Below, piece by piece: positions 23,821 through 32,879 of a stretch of DNA of 61,146 bases. Source of the stretch: Candidatus Intestinimonas stercoravium (lineage in GTDB: Bacteria > Bacillota > Clostridia > Oscillospirales > Oscillospiraceae); the NCBI GenBank assembly GCA_019117605.1, contig DWZK01000042.1:1-61146 (forward strand). The letters run 5' to 3'. The notes under the pieces were generated by a model that saw nothing but the letters and a program-made list of their open reading frames with translations, did no database searches and was not told the DNA's origin. Position numbers and translations under genes: made by a program. Every line of letters starts with the position of its first letter. Within the stretch, counting starts at the first letter, position 1.

Positions 23821-24699
23821 ATGGGCGATCTGAGGGTGGCGCTGCTCCAGGTGCTGCCGGAGAAGTCTCTGGAGGGGGGCCTGGAGAAAGGGCTCCGCTG
23901 CTGCCGCCGGGCGAAGGAGCTGGGGGCGGATATCGCGGTGTTCCCCGAGATGTGGAGCACCGGGTATCGGATCCCGGAGGAGCTGGAGGAGCTGCGCGCC
24001 CTGGCGGTCCCGGCGGACGGGCCCTTCGTGGGCGCCTTCGGGGAGGCGGCGAGGGAGCTGGGGATGGCGGTCTGCATCACGTTCCTGGAGGCCTGGGATC
24101 CCCTGCCCAGGAACAGCCTGTGCCTCTTCGACCGCTTCGGGGCCAGGCGCCTCACCTATGCCAAGGTGCACACCTGTGATTTCGGGGAGGAGAGCAGGCT
24201 CGCTCCCGGCGACGGCTTCTCCGTGACCAGCCTGGACACGGCCAAGGGCCCTGTGAAGGTGGGGACCATGATCTGCTACGACCGGGAATTCCCCGAGAGC
24301 GCCCGGATCCTGATGCTCCAGGGGGCGGAGGTGGTGCTGGTGCCAAACGCCTGCCCCATGGAGATCCAACGCCTCTCCCAGCTGCGGGCCAGGGCCTTCG
24401 AGAACATGATGGGCGTGGCCACGGTCAACTATCCCAAGGGCCAGCCGGACTGCAACGGCCGCTCTTCCGCCTTCGACGGCGTGGCCTACCTCCCCGAAGG
24501 GACAGGCCCGCGGGACACCCAGCTCCTGGAGGCGGGGGAGGAGGAGGGGATCTATCTGGCGGACTTCCCCCTGGAACTGATGCGGGCGTACAGGCGGCAG
24601 GAGGTCCACGGCAACGCCTACCGCCGGCCGCGCCTGTACGGACAGCTCCTCTCGGAGAAGGTGGAGGAGCCCTTCTTCCGGCCGGATGCCCGGAGATGA
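23821..24699 (+). CDS. Carbon-nitrogen hydrolase (nitrilase superfamily)
   Basis: This 292-aa amidase has the Glu-Lys-Cys triad: Glu in AVFPEMWSTGY, Lys in LTYAKVHTCDF and Cys in GTMICYDREFPESARIL. It hydrolyses an amide or nitrile bond in the cytosol. The nearest types are N-carbamoylputrescine amidase or omega-amidase, but the substrate cannot be settled. ATG follows agaggaggggg. It lies after the terminator at 23785 and before the promoter at 24737, so it appears to be transcribed alone. Confidence 0.9.
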   Translation: MGDLRVALLQVLPEKSLEGGLEKGLRCCRRAKELGADIAVFPEMWSTGYRIPEELEELRALAVPADGPFVGAFGEAARELGMAVCITFLEAWDPLPRNSLCLFDRFGARRLTYAKVHTCDFGEESRLAPGDGFSVTSLDTAKGPVKVGTMICYDREFPESARILMLQGAEVVLVPNACPMEIQRLSQLRARAFENMMGVATVNYPKGQPDCNGRSSAFDGVAYLPEGTGPRDTQLLEAGEEEGIYLADFPLELMRAYRRQEVHGNAYRRPRLYGQLLSEKVEEPFFRPDARR

Positions 24700-24736
24700 G
24701 CGGCCGAAGGTCCGGCCGGCGACGGGTCCCCGGCTA

Positions 24737-24765
24737 TTGAGTTTTGGCCTGGGATCTGTTATAAT
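24737..24765 (+). promoter_or_regulatory. Sigma-A promoter of the scpAB/sporulation operon
   Basis: TTGAGT (24737-24742), 17 bp, TATAAT (24760-24765). It lies 46 bp before the M50 protease start and is the only clear promoter ahead of that seven-gene run. Confidence 0.75.
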
Positions 24766-24810
24766 GAACGAATGATGCAAAGGATAAAAAGCCTGTAAGG
24801 AGGTCTCCAG

Positions 24811-25497
24811 TTGGGCTCATTCTCCCATTTCATGCAGGTGATGGACTGGCAGGGGCTGTGGTGGCTGCTGGAACAGCTGGCGGCGGTGCTCCTGTGTCTG
24901 ACGGTCCACGAGACCTGCCACGGCCTGGCGGCCTACTGTCTGGGCGACCCCACGGCCCGGGCCCAGCACCGGCTCTCCCTGGACCCTCTGCGGCACATCG
25001 ACCCCCTGGGGGCGCTGATGATGCTGCTGGTGGGCTTCGGGTGGGCCAAGCCCGTTCCGGTGGATCCCCGGTACTTCAAACGCCCCAAGACAGGGATGGC
25101 CCTCACCGCCCTGGCGGGTCCGGCCTCCAATCTGGTCATGGCCTATGTGAGCCTGGTGCTCCGCAACTTCCTCATCCTGGCCTACTATAAGAGCGGGGGC
25201 TCCGGGCTCCTCCTGGAGATCATCGACTTCCTGGCGCTCTTCGTGGTGCTCAACGTGGGCCTGGGCGTGTTCAACCTGATCCCCTTCCCGCCCCTGGACG
25301 GATCCAAGGTGGTGGAGGGCCTGCTGCCCGACCGGATCTATTTCACCATCCTGCGCTTCGAGCGCTATGGGATGCTGGTGCTGCTGGTGGTGCTCTGGTC
25401 CGGCCTGCTGGACGGGCCCCTGGACGCGGCACGGGGCTGGGTGCTGGAGCTCCTGGAGCGGGGCGCCTCCTGGCCCTACGCCCTGCTGGGCTCGTGA
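24811..25497 (+). CDS. Site-2 protease family membrane metalloprotease (M50)
   Basis: This 228-aa integral membrane protein has the zinc motif HETCH (HExxH) in the first helices and the second-site motif NLIPFPPLDGSK. The ALAGPASNLVMAY segment is also typical. It cleaves peptide bonds within the membrane; the target is unknown. The start is TTG at 24811 after aaggaggtctcc. It is the first gene of the run leading to scpA and scpB, a common Firmicute order. Confidence 0.9.
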   Translation: MGSFSHFMQVMDWQGLWWLLEQLAAVLLCLTVHETCHGLAAYCLGDPTARAQHRLSLDPLRHIDPLGALMMLLVGFGWAKPVPVDPRYFKRPKTGMALTALAGPASNLVMAYVSLVLRNFLILAYYKSGGSGLLLEIIDFLALFVVLNVGLGVFNLIPFPPLDGSKVVEGLLPDRIYFTILRFERYGMLVLLVVLWSGLLDGPLDAARGWVLELLERGASWPYALLGS

Positions 25498-25510
25498 GGG
25501 GGAAGGCTGC

Positions 25511-26308
25511 GTGGATAGTCCCGTCTATCACCTGGAGAAGGTGGTCAAGGCCCGCTCGGAGGAGCTGCAGGACTTCACCGGTCCCCTGGACCTGATCCTG
25601 CACCTGCTGAGCAAGAACAAGATGGAGATCCAGGACATCCAGATCTCGGTGATCCTGGACCAGTACCTGGAGTGGATGGAACGGCGCAAGCAGCTGGATC
25701 TGGAGGTGGCGAGCGACTTCGTCACCATGGCCGCCCAGCTGGTGTTCATCAAGTCCCGGATGCTCCTCTCCATCCACGACGAGGAGGCCCTCTCGGAGAT
25801 GGAGCAGCTCATCGCCACGCTGGAGGCCCACCAGCGGCATGAGAACTACCTGCGCGTCAAGGCGGTGCTGCCCCAGCTGGAGGCCCGCAGCGAGCTGGGG
25901 AGCGGCTATATCGTGAAGGGGCCGGAGCTCCTCTCCCCCCACAAGGCCTACCGGTACACCCACCCCAAGGAGGACCTGCGGCGGGCCATGCTGGAGGTGC
26001 GGGAGCGGATGGGGTCCCGGCTGCCTCCGCCGGTGAGCGCCTTCGAGGGGATCGTGGGGCGGGAGCCCTACCCGGTGTCGGACAAGGCCAGAGAGCTGCT
26101 GGAGCGGCTCGACCGGTTCGGCGTGACCCGGTTCCAGGCCCTGTTCCAGGGGAACCGGAGCCGGTCGGAGGTGGTGGCCACCTTCATCGCGGTGCTGGAG
26201 CTGTGCAAAGCCAGACGCATCCGTCTGGCGGGGTCGGACACGGATTGCACGGTGAGCCGCACTGGCGAGGGACAGGCCGAGCTGGAGCTGTCTACGGACG
26301 TTTATTAA
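25511..26308 (+). CDS. scpA: Segregation and condensation protein A
   Basis: This 265-aa kleisin bridges the Smc heads with ScpB and compacts the chromosome. It begins with the family segment DFTGPLDLILHLLSKNKMEI and VILDQYLEWM. It ends with the C-terminal winged helix (SEVVATFIAVLELCKARRIR). GTG at 25511 is chosen because the upstream in-frame sequence does not fit the family; ribosome site gggggaagg. scpB follows 19 bp downstream. Confidence 0.94.
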   Translation: MDSPVYHLEKVVKARSEELQDFTGPLDLILHLLSKNKMEIQDIQISVILDQYLEWMERRKQLDLEVASDFVTMAAQLVFIKSRMLLSIHDEEALSEMEQLIATLEAHQRHENYLRVKAVLPQLEARSELGSGYIVKGPELLSPHKAYRYTHPKEDLRRAMLEVRERMGSRLPPPVSAFEGIVGREPYPVSDKARELLERLDRFGVTRFQALFQGNRSRSEVVATFIAVLELCKARRIRLAGSDTDCTVSRTGEGQAELELSTDVY

Positions 26309-26327
26309 GAGAGGGGATCGGGAAGAC

Positions 26328-26996
26328 TTGGACCTGAAGGAGATCGGATCGGCCATGGAGGCCATCCTGTTCGCGGCGGGAGAACCGGTGGGGGTGGAGC
26401 GGCTGTGCCTGGCCCTGGACATCGACCGGGCCACGGCGGACGCGGTGGCCCAGCGGCTCATGGACACCTACAGCTATGAGCGGCGGGGCGTCCGCATCCT
26501 CCGGCTGGATACGGCCTATCAGATGGTATCCGCCCCCGAGCACGCCGACCGGGTCCGCAAGGCCTTCGAGAGCCGGAAGCCGGCCAAGCTGTCCCCTCCG
26601 GCCCTGGAGGTCCTGGCGGTCATCGCCTACTACCAGCCCACCACCCGGGCCTATATCGACCAGGTCCGGGGCGTGGACAGCGCCTATACCGTGGGCCTGC
26701 TGCTGGACCGGGAGCTCATCGAGGAGTGCGGGCGGCTGGCGGTGCCCGGCAGGCCCATCCTGTACCGGACCACCTCCGCCTTCCTGCGGACCTTCGGGCT
26801 GTCCAGCCTGGAGGAGCTGCCCGAGCTGCCCGCCCCGGTCCCGGAAGAGGGACAGCTCTCTCTGGACCTCCAGCCCGCCATGGAGCGGCTGGACGAGGCC
26901 CAGCGGGCATCGCTGGAGGGCCTTACTGACGAAGAGCTGTTGGAGGCGGCCCGGGCGCTGGCAAAGACAGAGAAGGGCGGCGAGCAGCGGGCGTGA
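26328..26996 (+). CDS. scpB: Segregation and condensation protein B
   Basis: This 222-aa protein has two winged helices. It begins EIGSAMEAILFAAGEPVGVE and has LEVLAVIAYYQPTTRAYIDQ, VRGVDS and GRPILYRTTSAFLRTFGLSS. It dimerises and binds ScpA in the condensin complex. The start is TTG at 26328, with a weak site (gaggggatcggg) upstream. The stop overlaps the start of the DUF2953 gene (GTGA). Confidence 0.94.
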   Translation: MDLKEIGSAMEAILFAAGEPVGVERLCLALDIDRATADAVAQRLMDTYSYERRGVRILRLDTAYQMVSAPEHADRVRKAFESRKPAKLSPPALEVLAVIAYYQPTTRAYIDQVRGVDSAYTVGLLLDRELIEECGRLAVPGRPILYRTTSAFLRTFGLSSLEELPELPAPVPEEGQLSLDLQPAMERLDEAQRASLEGLTDEELLEAARALAKTEKGGEQRA

Positions 26997-27598
26997 GGAT
27001 ATGGATCGTACTGCTGGTGGTCCTCTTGCTCCTGGCGGGCCTGTCATTGGTCCGGGTTGGGGGGGAGGTGGCCTACGGCGAGGCGGGGCTGTCCGTTCGG
27101 ATACTGGCCGGGCCTCTCCGCATCAGGCTCTATCCTTTCCCCAAGAGGAGGGGGCGGCGGGCCGGGAAGAGGAGAAAGGCGTCTCCGCCTGCTCCGAAGC
27201 CGGCCGAGACGGACAAAAAGCCGGTCAGAGATACGCTCCGGCAGCTCCGGGCCGTCCTGCCGGTGGCGGCACGGGCGGCCGGAGCGCTGCGGCGGAAGAT
27301 CCGGATCGACCGGCTGTCCCTCTCGCTGACGGCGGCGGCGCCCGACCCAGCCCTGGCGGCCATGGCCTACGGCGGGGCCTGGGGGCTGGTGGGGATGCTC
27401 CTGCCCGTCTTGGAGCAGGGGTTCGACGTGAGGGAGCGGGACATCCGTGTCACGGTAGACTACCAGCGCTCCACCCCCCGGGCGGAGGTGCAGGCGGCGG
27501 CCACCATGACGGTGGGCCAGGGCGCCCTCTTCGCGCTGAAAGTGGGGCTGGAGCTGTTGGGCGCTCTGCGGGAAGAGCGGACCCATCCCGCAGGCTGA
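26993..27598 (+). CDS. DUF2953 membrane-anchored protein
   Basis: This 201-aa protein has an N-terminal membrane helix (MRIWIVLLVVLLLLAGLSLV). A basic stretch (KRRGRRAGKRRKASPPAPKP) and a mixed alpha/beta part with IRIDRLSLSLTAAAPDPALA follow, as in DUF2953. The GTG start overlaps the scpB stop by 4 bp. In spore formers this gene regularly precedes gerW/ytfJ, as here. Function unknown; a sporulation role is inferred from that link. Confidence 0.8.
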   Translation: MRIWIVLLVVLLLLAGLSLVRVGGEVAYGEAGLSVRILAGPLRIRLYPFPKRRGRRAGKRRKASPPAPKPAETDKKPVRDTLRQLRAVLPVAARAAGALRRKIRIDRLSLSLTAAAPDPALAAMAYGGAWGLVGMLLPVLEQGFDVRERDIRVTVDYQRSTPRAEVQAAATMTVGQGALFALKVGLELLGALREERTHPAG

Positions 27599-27631
27599 AT
27601 CCGCAAGATCGACAGAAAGAGGCGTTGTCAC

Positions 27632-28039
27632 ATGGAAAAAAATCATCCTATCAGCGAGCTTATGGCCACTACCATGCAGAAGATCCGGGAGATGGTGGAC
27701 GTGAACACCATCATCGGCTCCCCCATCCGGACAGATGACGGGGTGACGCTGATCCCGGTGTCCAAACTGTCCTTCGGCTTCGCCTCCGGGGGCAGCGATT
27801 TCACCACCAAGGACCAGAAGCCGGACAGGGAGAACCCCTTCGGCGGCGGCAGCGGCGCGGGGGTGAAGATCTCTCCCGTGGCCTTCCTCATCGTGAAGGG
27901 GGACAGCGTGCGGCTGCTGCAGGTGGATCCCCCCGTGGGGAACACGGTGGACCGGGTGGTGGAGCTGGTGCCCGAGATGTTCGACAAGGTCACCGGCTTC
28001 ATGGAGAAGAACAAAAAAGAGGATAGCGACGCCTTTTAA
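27632..28039 (+). CDS. gerW: GerW/YtfJ family sporulation protein
   Basis: This 135-aa protein contains IREMVDVNTIIGSPIRTDDG, TLIPVSKLSFGFASGGSDF and GAGVKISPVAFLIVKGDSVR, the whole length of the family. GerW is needed for normal germination of spores in Bacillus. There is no signal peptide. It lies between the DUF2953 gene and a DacF-type carboxypeptidase gene, which supports spore formation by this organism. Confidence 0.93.
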   Translation: MEKNHPISELMATTMQKIREMVDVNTIIGSPIRTDDGVTLIPVSKLSFGFASGGSDFTTKDQKPDRENPFGGGSGAGVKISPVAFLIVKGDSVRLLQVDPPVGNTVDRVVELVPEMFDKVTGFMEKNKKEDSDAF

Positions 28040-28080
28040 GCCCCATACTAAGGTCATCTCGATACGAAGAGGTGATCGGT

Positions 28081-29196
28081 ATGCGCGTCTGGAGAAAGGC
28101 CCTCGCCCTGCTGGCCGCGGTCTGTCTGCTGCCCCTCCACGCCGGGGCCGCCGGAGCGCCTGCGGTCTCGGCGGCCTCGGCCATCCTGGTGGATGGGGAG
28201 AGCGGCCGGGTGCTCTATGAAAAAGACGCCCATGCCCGCCGCTCCATCGCCAGCACCACCAAGCTCATGACCGCCCTGGTGGTCATGGACAGGTGCCGGG
28301 ACCTGGGAGAGGTGGTGGAGGTGCTGGAGGAGGACACCCGGACCGAAGGGTCCTCCATGTATCTCCGGGCAGGGGACCAGGTGACGGTGGAGGAGCTCCT
28401 CTACGGCCTGCTGCTCTCCTCGGGGAACGACGCGGCCCTGGTCCTGGCCCGCCGCTTCGGGGGCAGCGTGGAGGGCTTCGCGGCGCTGATGAACGAGAAG
28501 GCGGCGGAGCTGGGGATGGCGGACAGCAGCTTCGCCAACCCCAACGGCCTGGAGGAGGAGGGACACTGGTCCACTGCCGCCGACATGGCCAAGCTGGGGG
28601 CCGCCTGCCTGGAGGATGAGACCATCGCCAAGATCGTCTCCACGCCCTCGATCTCCCTGGGCGGACGGTATCTCACCAACCACAACAAGCTGCTGGGGCT
28701 CTGCGAGGGCTGCATGGGCCTGAAGACGGGCTATACGGAGAAGGCGGGGCGGACCCTGGTCTCGGCGGTGCGCCGGGAGGGACAGCTCCTGATCTGCGTC
28801 ACCCTCCAGGACCCGGACGACTGGGACGACCACATGGCCCTGTACGACTATGGGTCCGCGGCCTATCCCAGACAGGTGCTGGTGGAGGCGGGCGCCCGCA
28901 CGGCCACTCTCCCGGTGACGGGGAGCCTGGTCCCAGCCGTGGAGGTGGAGACGGCGGACGCGGTGGCCTATCCGCTGGCAGAGGGGGAGCGGCCGCGGGT
29001 GGAGATCCACCTGCCGGAGGGGGCGGTAGCGGCCCCTCTGGAGCGGGAGGTCCCTGTGGGCGAGCTGCACTTCTACCTGGACGGGGAGCTCATCGGCAAG
29101 ACCGACCTGGTCTATTCCGCCTCGGTGCGGAGGGACGCGGCGCCCCCGCCGCCCCTCCGCAGGCTGTGGGACCGGCTGACCGGGGGCGGCGGATGA
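28081..29196 (+). CDS. D-alanyl-D-alanine carboxypeptidase (DacF/DacB type)
   Basis: This 371-aa low-molecular-weight PBP has a signal peptide (ALALLAAVCLLPLHAGAA). Active-site motifs are SxxK in IASTTKLMTAL, SxN in LSSGNDAALVL and KTG in GLKTGYTEKAG. A beta-rich C-terminal domain extends from about residue 275. It removes terminal D-alanine from peptidoglycan stem peptides and in spore formers tunes cortex cross-linking. ATG at 28081 follows gaagaggtgatc. A GTG at 28072 is an alternative. Confidence 0.93.
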   Translation: MRVWRKALALLAAVCLLPLHAGAAGAPAVSAASAILVDGESGRVLYEKDAHARRSIASTTKLMTALVVMDRCRDLGEVVEVLEEDTRTEGSSMYLRAGDQVTVEELLYGLLLSSGNDAALVLARRFGGSVEGFAALMNEKAAELGMADSSFANPNGLEEEGHWSTAADMAKLGAACLEDETIAKIVSTPSISLGGRYLTNHNKLLGLCEGCMGLKTGYTEKAGRTLVSAVRREGQLLICVTLQDPDDWDDHMALYDYGSAAYPRQVLVEAGARTATLPVTGSLVPAVEVETADAVAYPLAEGERPRVEIHLPEGAVAAPLEREVPVGELHFYLDGELIGKTDLVYSASVRRDAAPPPPLRRLWDRLTGGGG

Positions 29197-29223
29197 CATG
29201 ACACAGAGAGCGAGAGGATCGGG

Positions 29224-29919
29224 ATGGAAGAGCGGCTGCAAAAATTGCTCTCCGGGGCGGGGATCTGCTCCCGGCGGGCGGCGGAGGCCTATCTCCTGGC
29301 GGGACGGGTACAGGTCAACGGCGTCGCCGCCCGGCTGGGGGACAAGGCCGATCCGGAGCGGGACCGGATCGAGGTGGACGGCGTCCCCCTCCCCAGGCGG
29401 GAGGCGCCGCTCTACCTCATGCTCAACAAGCCCAGGGGCTATGTGACCACCCTGTCCGACGAGCGGGGAAGGCGGACGGCGGGAGAGCTGGTGGCCGGAT
29501 GCGGCCGCCGGGTCTGGCCGGTGGGCCGCCTGGACCTGGATTCCGAGGGACTGCTCCTCTTCACCGATGACGGGGCCCTCACCGACCGGCTCATCCACCC
29601 CCGCCACCAGGTGGAGAAGGAATACCTGGTGCGGGTGGAGGGGGATGTGGAGGGGGCCCTGCCCATCCTGCGGGGGCCCATGGAGCTGGACGGCGTGCCC
29701 CTGGCCCCGGCCCAGGTCCGGCCCCTGGGGCGGGACCTGCTGTCCGTCACCATCCACGAGGGGAAGAACCGGCAGGTGCGCCGGATGTGCGCCCAGGCGG
29801 GCCTCCGGGTGCGGATGCTCCGCCGGATCCGGGAGGGCCCGGTGGAGCTGGGGGCGCTGGCGCCGGGCCGCTGGCGCCATCTCACCGAGGAGGAGCGGCA
29901 GGCCCTGCTGGCGCTGTAG
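29224..29919 (+). CDS. rRNA pseudouridine synthase (RluB/RsuA family)
   Basis: This 231-aa protein has an N-terminal S4 domain (ERLQKLLSGAGICSRRAAEA, AGRVQVNG). The catalytic domain has the nucleophilic Asp in VGRLDLDSEGLLLFTDDG and the motifs NKPRGYVTT and GKNRQVRRMC. It isomerises a uridine in ribosomal RNA. ATG follows gagaggatcggg. It usually ends this scp-dac run in Firmicutes, as here. Confidence 0.92.
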   Translation: MEERLQKLLSGAGICSRRAAEAYLLAGRVQVNGVAARLGDKADPERDRIEVDGVPLPRREAPLYLMLNKPRGYVTTLSDERGRRTAGELVAGCGRRVWPVGRLDLDSEGLLLFTDDGALTDRLIHPRHQVEKEYLVRVEGDVEGALPILRGPMELDGVPLAPAQVRPLGRDLLSVTIHEGKNRQVRRMCAQAGLRVRMLRRIREGPVELGALAPGRWRHLTEEERQALLAL

Positions 29920-29951
29920 CCCGTCCGTGGGGCGGCAGTCACAGATTTAGC

Positions 29952-29980
29952 TTGCATTTCTCCCCCATCCACAGTATCAT
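29952..29980 (+). promoter_or_regulatory. Promoter of the RpiR gene
   Basis: TTGCAT (29952-29957), 17 bp, TATCAT (29975-29980), 49 bp before the ATG. Confidence 0.65.
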
Positions 29981-30029
29981 AGAGAGTGATTTTACCTCAG
30001 CCAAAGGCTGTGAATGTGGGGATATACGG

Positions 30030-30899
30030 ATGACGCGGGATATTCTGGCAACGATAGAGAGCGGGATGCCCTCCTTCTCCAAGGGGCAGAGGGCCATCGG
30101 ACAGTTCATACTGGACTCCTATGACAAGGCGGCCTTCATGACGGCCAGCAGGCTGGGCCAGACGGTCCATGTCAGCGAGTCCACGGTGGTGCGCTTCGCC
30201 GCAGAACTGGGCTACGACGGGTATCCCGGCATGCAGAAGGCGCTCCAGGAGATGGTGCGCAGCCGGCTCACCTCGGTGCAGCGCATCGAGATAGCCGACG
30301 GCCGGCTGGGCAATCAGGAGATCTTGTCCACGGTGATGCAGGCGGACATCGAGAAGATCCGCATGACCCTGGAGGAGACCGACCGGGAGAGCTTCTACCG
30401 GGCGGTGGAGGCGATCCTCTCCGCCCACCGGATCTATGTGCTGGGGGCCCGGTCCGCCTCCGCCCTGGCGGACTTCCTGTGCTATTATTTCGAGCTGATC
30501 TTCGACAACACCATCCCCGTCCACGCCACCTCCTCCAGCGAGACCTTCGAGCAGCTGCTGCGGGTGGGGGAGGAGGACGTGGTCATCGGGATCAGCTTCC
30601 CGCGCTACTCCAGCCGGACGGTGAAGGCCATGCGCTTCGCGCGGGAGCGGGGGGCGCGGGTCATCGCCATCACCGATTCCGAGGCGTCGCCTCTGGCGGA
30701 GATCGCCACGGAGAAGCTGCTGGCCAAGAGCGATATGGCCTCCTTCGTGGATTCTCTGGTGGCGCCGCTGAGCCTCATCAACGCCCTCATCGTGGCGGTG
30801 GGGCGGCGCAGGAAGCGGGACATCGAGCGCATCTTCTCCGACCTGGAGCAGATCTGGTCGGAGCATGGAGTCTATGAACAGGCGGAGGATGAGAAGTAA
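30030..30899 (+). CDS. MurR/RpiR family transcriptional regulator
   Basis: This 289-aa protein has an N-terminal HTH_6 domain (SKGQRAIGQFILDSYDKAAF, VSESTVVRFAAELGYDGYPG). A C-terminal SIS domain follows from about residue 125 (HRIYVLGARSASALADFLCY, DVVIGISFPRYSSRTVKAMR) that binds a phosphosugar or amino-sugar phosphate. ATG at 30030 is preceded by tggggatatacgg. The longer frame from 29787 has no family similarity. It directly abuts the flavoprotein gene, so the pair may be co-transcribed. Confidence 0.92.
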   Translation: MTRDILATIESGMPSFSKGQRAIGQFILDSYDKAAFMTASRLGQTVHVSESTVVRFAAELGYDGYPGMQKALQEMVRSRLTSVQRIEIADGRLGNQEILSTVMQADIEKIRMTLEETDRESFYRAVEAILSAHRIYVLGARSASALADFLCYYFELIFDNTIPVHATSSSETFEQLLRVGEEDVVIGISFPRYSSRTVKAMRFARERGARVIAITDSEASPLAEIATEKLLAKSDMASFVDSLVAPLSLINALIVAVGRRRKRDIERIFSDLEQIWSEHGVYEQAEDEK

Positions 30900-32159
30900 G
30901 TGGGACTGGGAGAGCTGGACAGACGGATCGTGGTCGTCGGAGGCGGAGCGGCGGGGATGCTCGCCGCTCTTACTGCGGCCGGACAGGGCGTGCCGGTGAC
31001 GCTGCTGGAGCGGAACCCCAAGGTGGGGCGGAAGCTGTACATCACCGGCAAGGGCAGGTGCAACGTGACCAACGACTGCACGGCGGAGGAGGCCCTCTCC
31101 CATGTGCCGGAGAACGGCCGCTTCCTCATCAGCGCCATGAAGCGCTTCCCGCCCCAGAGCGTCATGGCCTTCTTCGAAGGGCTGGGGGTGCCCCTGAAGA
31201 CGGAGCGGGGCGGCCGGGTCTTCCCCTGCTCCGACCGGGCATCCGACATCATCGACGCCCTCTTCATGGCCCTGCGGCGGCAGCGGGTGGACATCCGGCA
31301 GGACCGGGCCGGGCAGATCCTGGTCCGGGACGGCGCCGTCGTCGGGGTGAAGGGCGAATATAGTACTTATCCCTGCGCCGCGGCGGTCCTGGCCACCGGA
31401 GGGGCGTCTTATCCCCTCACCGGCTCCACGGGGGACGGCTATGAGATGGCGGCGGCCCTGGGCCACACGGTGGTGCCCGTCCGTCCCTCTCTGATCCCTC
31501 TGGAGGTAGAGGGGGACGAGTGCCCCCGGATGCAGGGCCTGTCCCTGCGGAACATCGCGGTGAAGGTGAAGGACCGGAAGAAAAAGGTGCTCTTCCAGGA
31601 ACAGGGAGAGCTGCTCTTCACCCATTTTGGCCTGTCCGGCCCCCTGATCCTCAGCGCCAGCGCCCATATGCGGGACTTCGGGCGGGACCAGTACACGGTC
31701 CATATCGACCTGAAGCCCGCGCTGGACGAGAAGACCCTGGACGGGCGCCTGCTGCGGGAGTTCGCCGCCCATCCCAATCAGAGCCTCGCCAATGTGCTCA
31801 GGACCCTGGCCCCCCGGCTGCTCATCCCCATCCTGGTGGAGCGCTCGGGCATCCCGGGAGAGCTGCCGGTGCATTCGGTGACCAAGGGGCAGCGGCGGGT
31901 CCTGCTGGAGCTGTTCAAGGACCTGTCCTTCCCGGTGAAGGGGCCCCGGCCCCTGGAGGGGGCGATCATCACGCGGGGGGGCGTCAAGACCGGGGAGATC
32001 GACCCCAGGACCATGGAGTCGAAGCGGATCCGCGGGCTCTACTTCGCGGGAGAGCTGATCGATGTGGACGCCTACACCGGAGGCTTCAATCTCCAGATCG
32101 CCTGGGCCACCGGACGGGCCGCGGGGGAGGCGGCGGCACAGCAGCTGCTCCAGGTCTGA
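30900..32159 (+). CDS. BaiN/HI0933-type NAD(P)/FAD-dependent oxidoreductase
   Basis: This 419-aa flavoprotein has an N-terminal dinucleotide site (RIVVVGGGAAGMLAALTAAG), then KVGRKLYITGKGRCNVTND and ATGGASYPLTGSTGDGYEMA. The C-terminus reads RGLYFAGELIDVDAYTGGFN. This is the full YhiN/HI0933 pattern. BaiN of gut Clostridia has been linked to reduction of bile-acid intermediates, but for most members the substrate is unknown. The GTG at 30900 follows the RpiR stop immediately. Confidence 0.9.
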   Translation: MGLGELDRRIVVVGGGAAGMLAALTAAGQGVPVTLLERNPKVGRKLYITGKGRCNVTNDCTAEEALSHVPENGRFLISAMKRFPPQSVMAFFEGLGVPLKTERGGRVFPCSDRASDIIDALFMALRRQRVDIRQDRAGQILVRDGAVVGVKGEYSTYPCAAAVLATGGASYPLTGSTGDGYEMAAALGHTVVPVRPSLIPLEVEGDECPRMQGLSLRNIAVKVKDRKKKVLFQEQGELLFTHFGLSGPLILSASAHMRDFGRDQYTVHIDLKPALDEKTLDGRLLREFAAHPNQSLANVLRTLAPRLLIPILVERSGIPGELPVHSVTKGQRRVLLELFKDLSFPVKGPRPLEGAIITRGGVKTGEIDPRTMESKRIRGLYFAGELIDVDAYTGGFNLQIAWATGRAAGEAAAQQLLQV

Positions 32160-32201
32160 TGACATATCACATATATAATATAGTAAGGAGAGTCGGCATC
32201 C

Positions 32202-32879
32202 ATGGGTTTGAACAGTGTGGCCATCGACGGCCCCTCTGGGGCGGGGAAGAGCACCCTGGCCCGGCGGGCCGCCCAGGCTTTGGGCTATCTGTATGTGGAT
32301 ACCGGGGCCATCTATCGGGCCCTGGGCCTGTTCGCGCTGGAGCGCGGGGCAGATCCGGCGGACGAGGCCGCTGTGGAGGCGCTGCTGCCGCAGGCGGAGA
32401 TCCGTATGGAACACGGAGGAGACGGCACGCAGCGCATGTACTTATGTGGGGAGGACGTGACCGAGGCCATCCGGCGGCCGGAGGTGTCCAGAGCGGCCTC
32501 TCTGGTGTCGGCGATCCCCGCTGTGCGGGCCTATCTGCTGGAGATGCAGCGCGACCTGGCCCGCCGGCACGATGTGGTCATGGACGGCCGGGACATCGGC
32601 ACGGTGGTGCTGCCGCAGGCGACGGTGAAGATCTTCCTCACCGCCAGCCCGGAGGCCCGCGCCCGGCGGCGGTATAAAGAGCTGGAGGAGCGCGGCCTCT
32701 CCCAGCCCTATGAAAAGGTGCTCTCCGACATCGTGGAGCGGGACCGGAAGGACACCACCCGGGAGACCGCCCCCCTCCGTCAGGCGGAGGATGCGGCGGT
32801 GGTGGATACTACGTCGCTGGATCTGGAGGAGAGCTTCCAGGCCCTGCTGGAGCGCATCAAAGGAGGGCTGGGACGGTGA
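32202..32879 (+). CDS. cmk: Cytidylate kinase
   Basis: This 225-aa enzyme has P-loop IDGPSGAGKSTLARRAA, TGAIYRALG and the substrate region VMDGRDIGTVVLPQA. LTASPEARARRRYKELEERG forms the lid. It phosphorylates CMP and dCMP. ATG follows aaggagagtcgg. A -10-like TATAAT lies at 32174-32179 without a clear -35. cmk, plsC and ispH-rpsA overlap end to end, a common clostridial order. Confidence 0.96.
   Translation: MGLNSVAIDGPSGAGKSTLARRAAQALGYLYVDTGAIYRALGLFALERGADPADEAAVEALLPQAEIRMEHGGDGTQRMYLCGEDVTEAIRRPEVSRAASLVSAIPAVRAYLLEMQRDLARRHDVVMDGRDIGTVVLPQATVKIFLTASPEARARRRYKELEERGLSQPYEKVLSDIVERDRKDTTRETAPLRQAEDAAVVDTTSLDLEESFQALLERIKGGLGR

Noticed and set aside
22192-24780. 862-codon open frame on the minus strand
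   Set aside because: It lies opposite the SLH, Cys-rich and nitrilase genes and the end of TIGR03936. The composition is low-complexity His/Pro/Gly/Arg from GC-rich antisense DNA and no motif is seen.
29997-32414. 805-codon open frame on the minus strand
   Set aside because: Antisense of the RpiR, BaiN-type and cmk genes, which have clear motifs and ribosome sites. The antisense protein has none.
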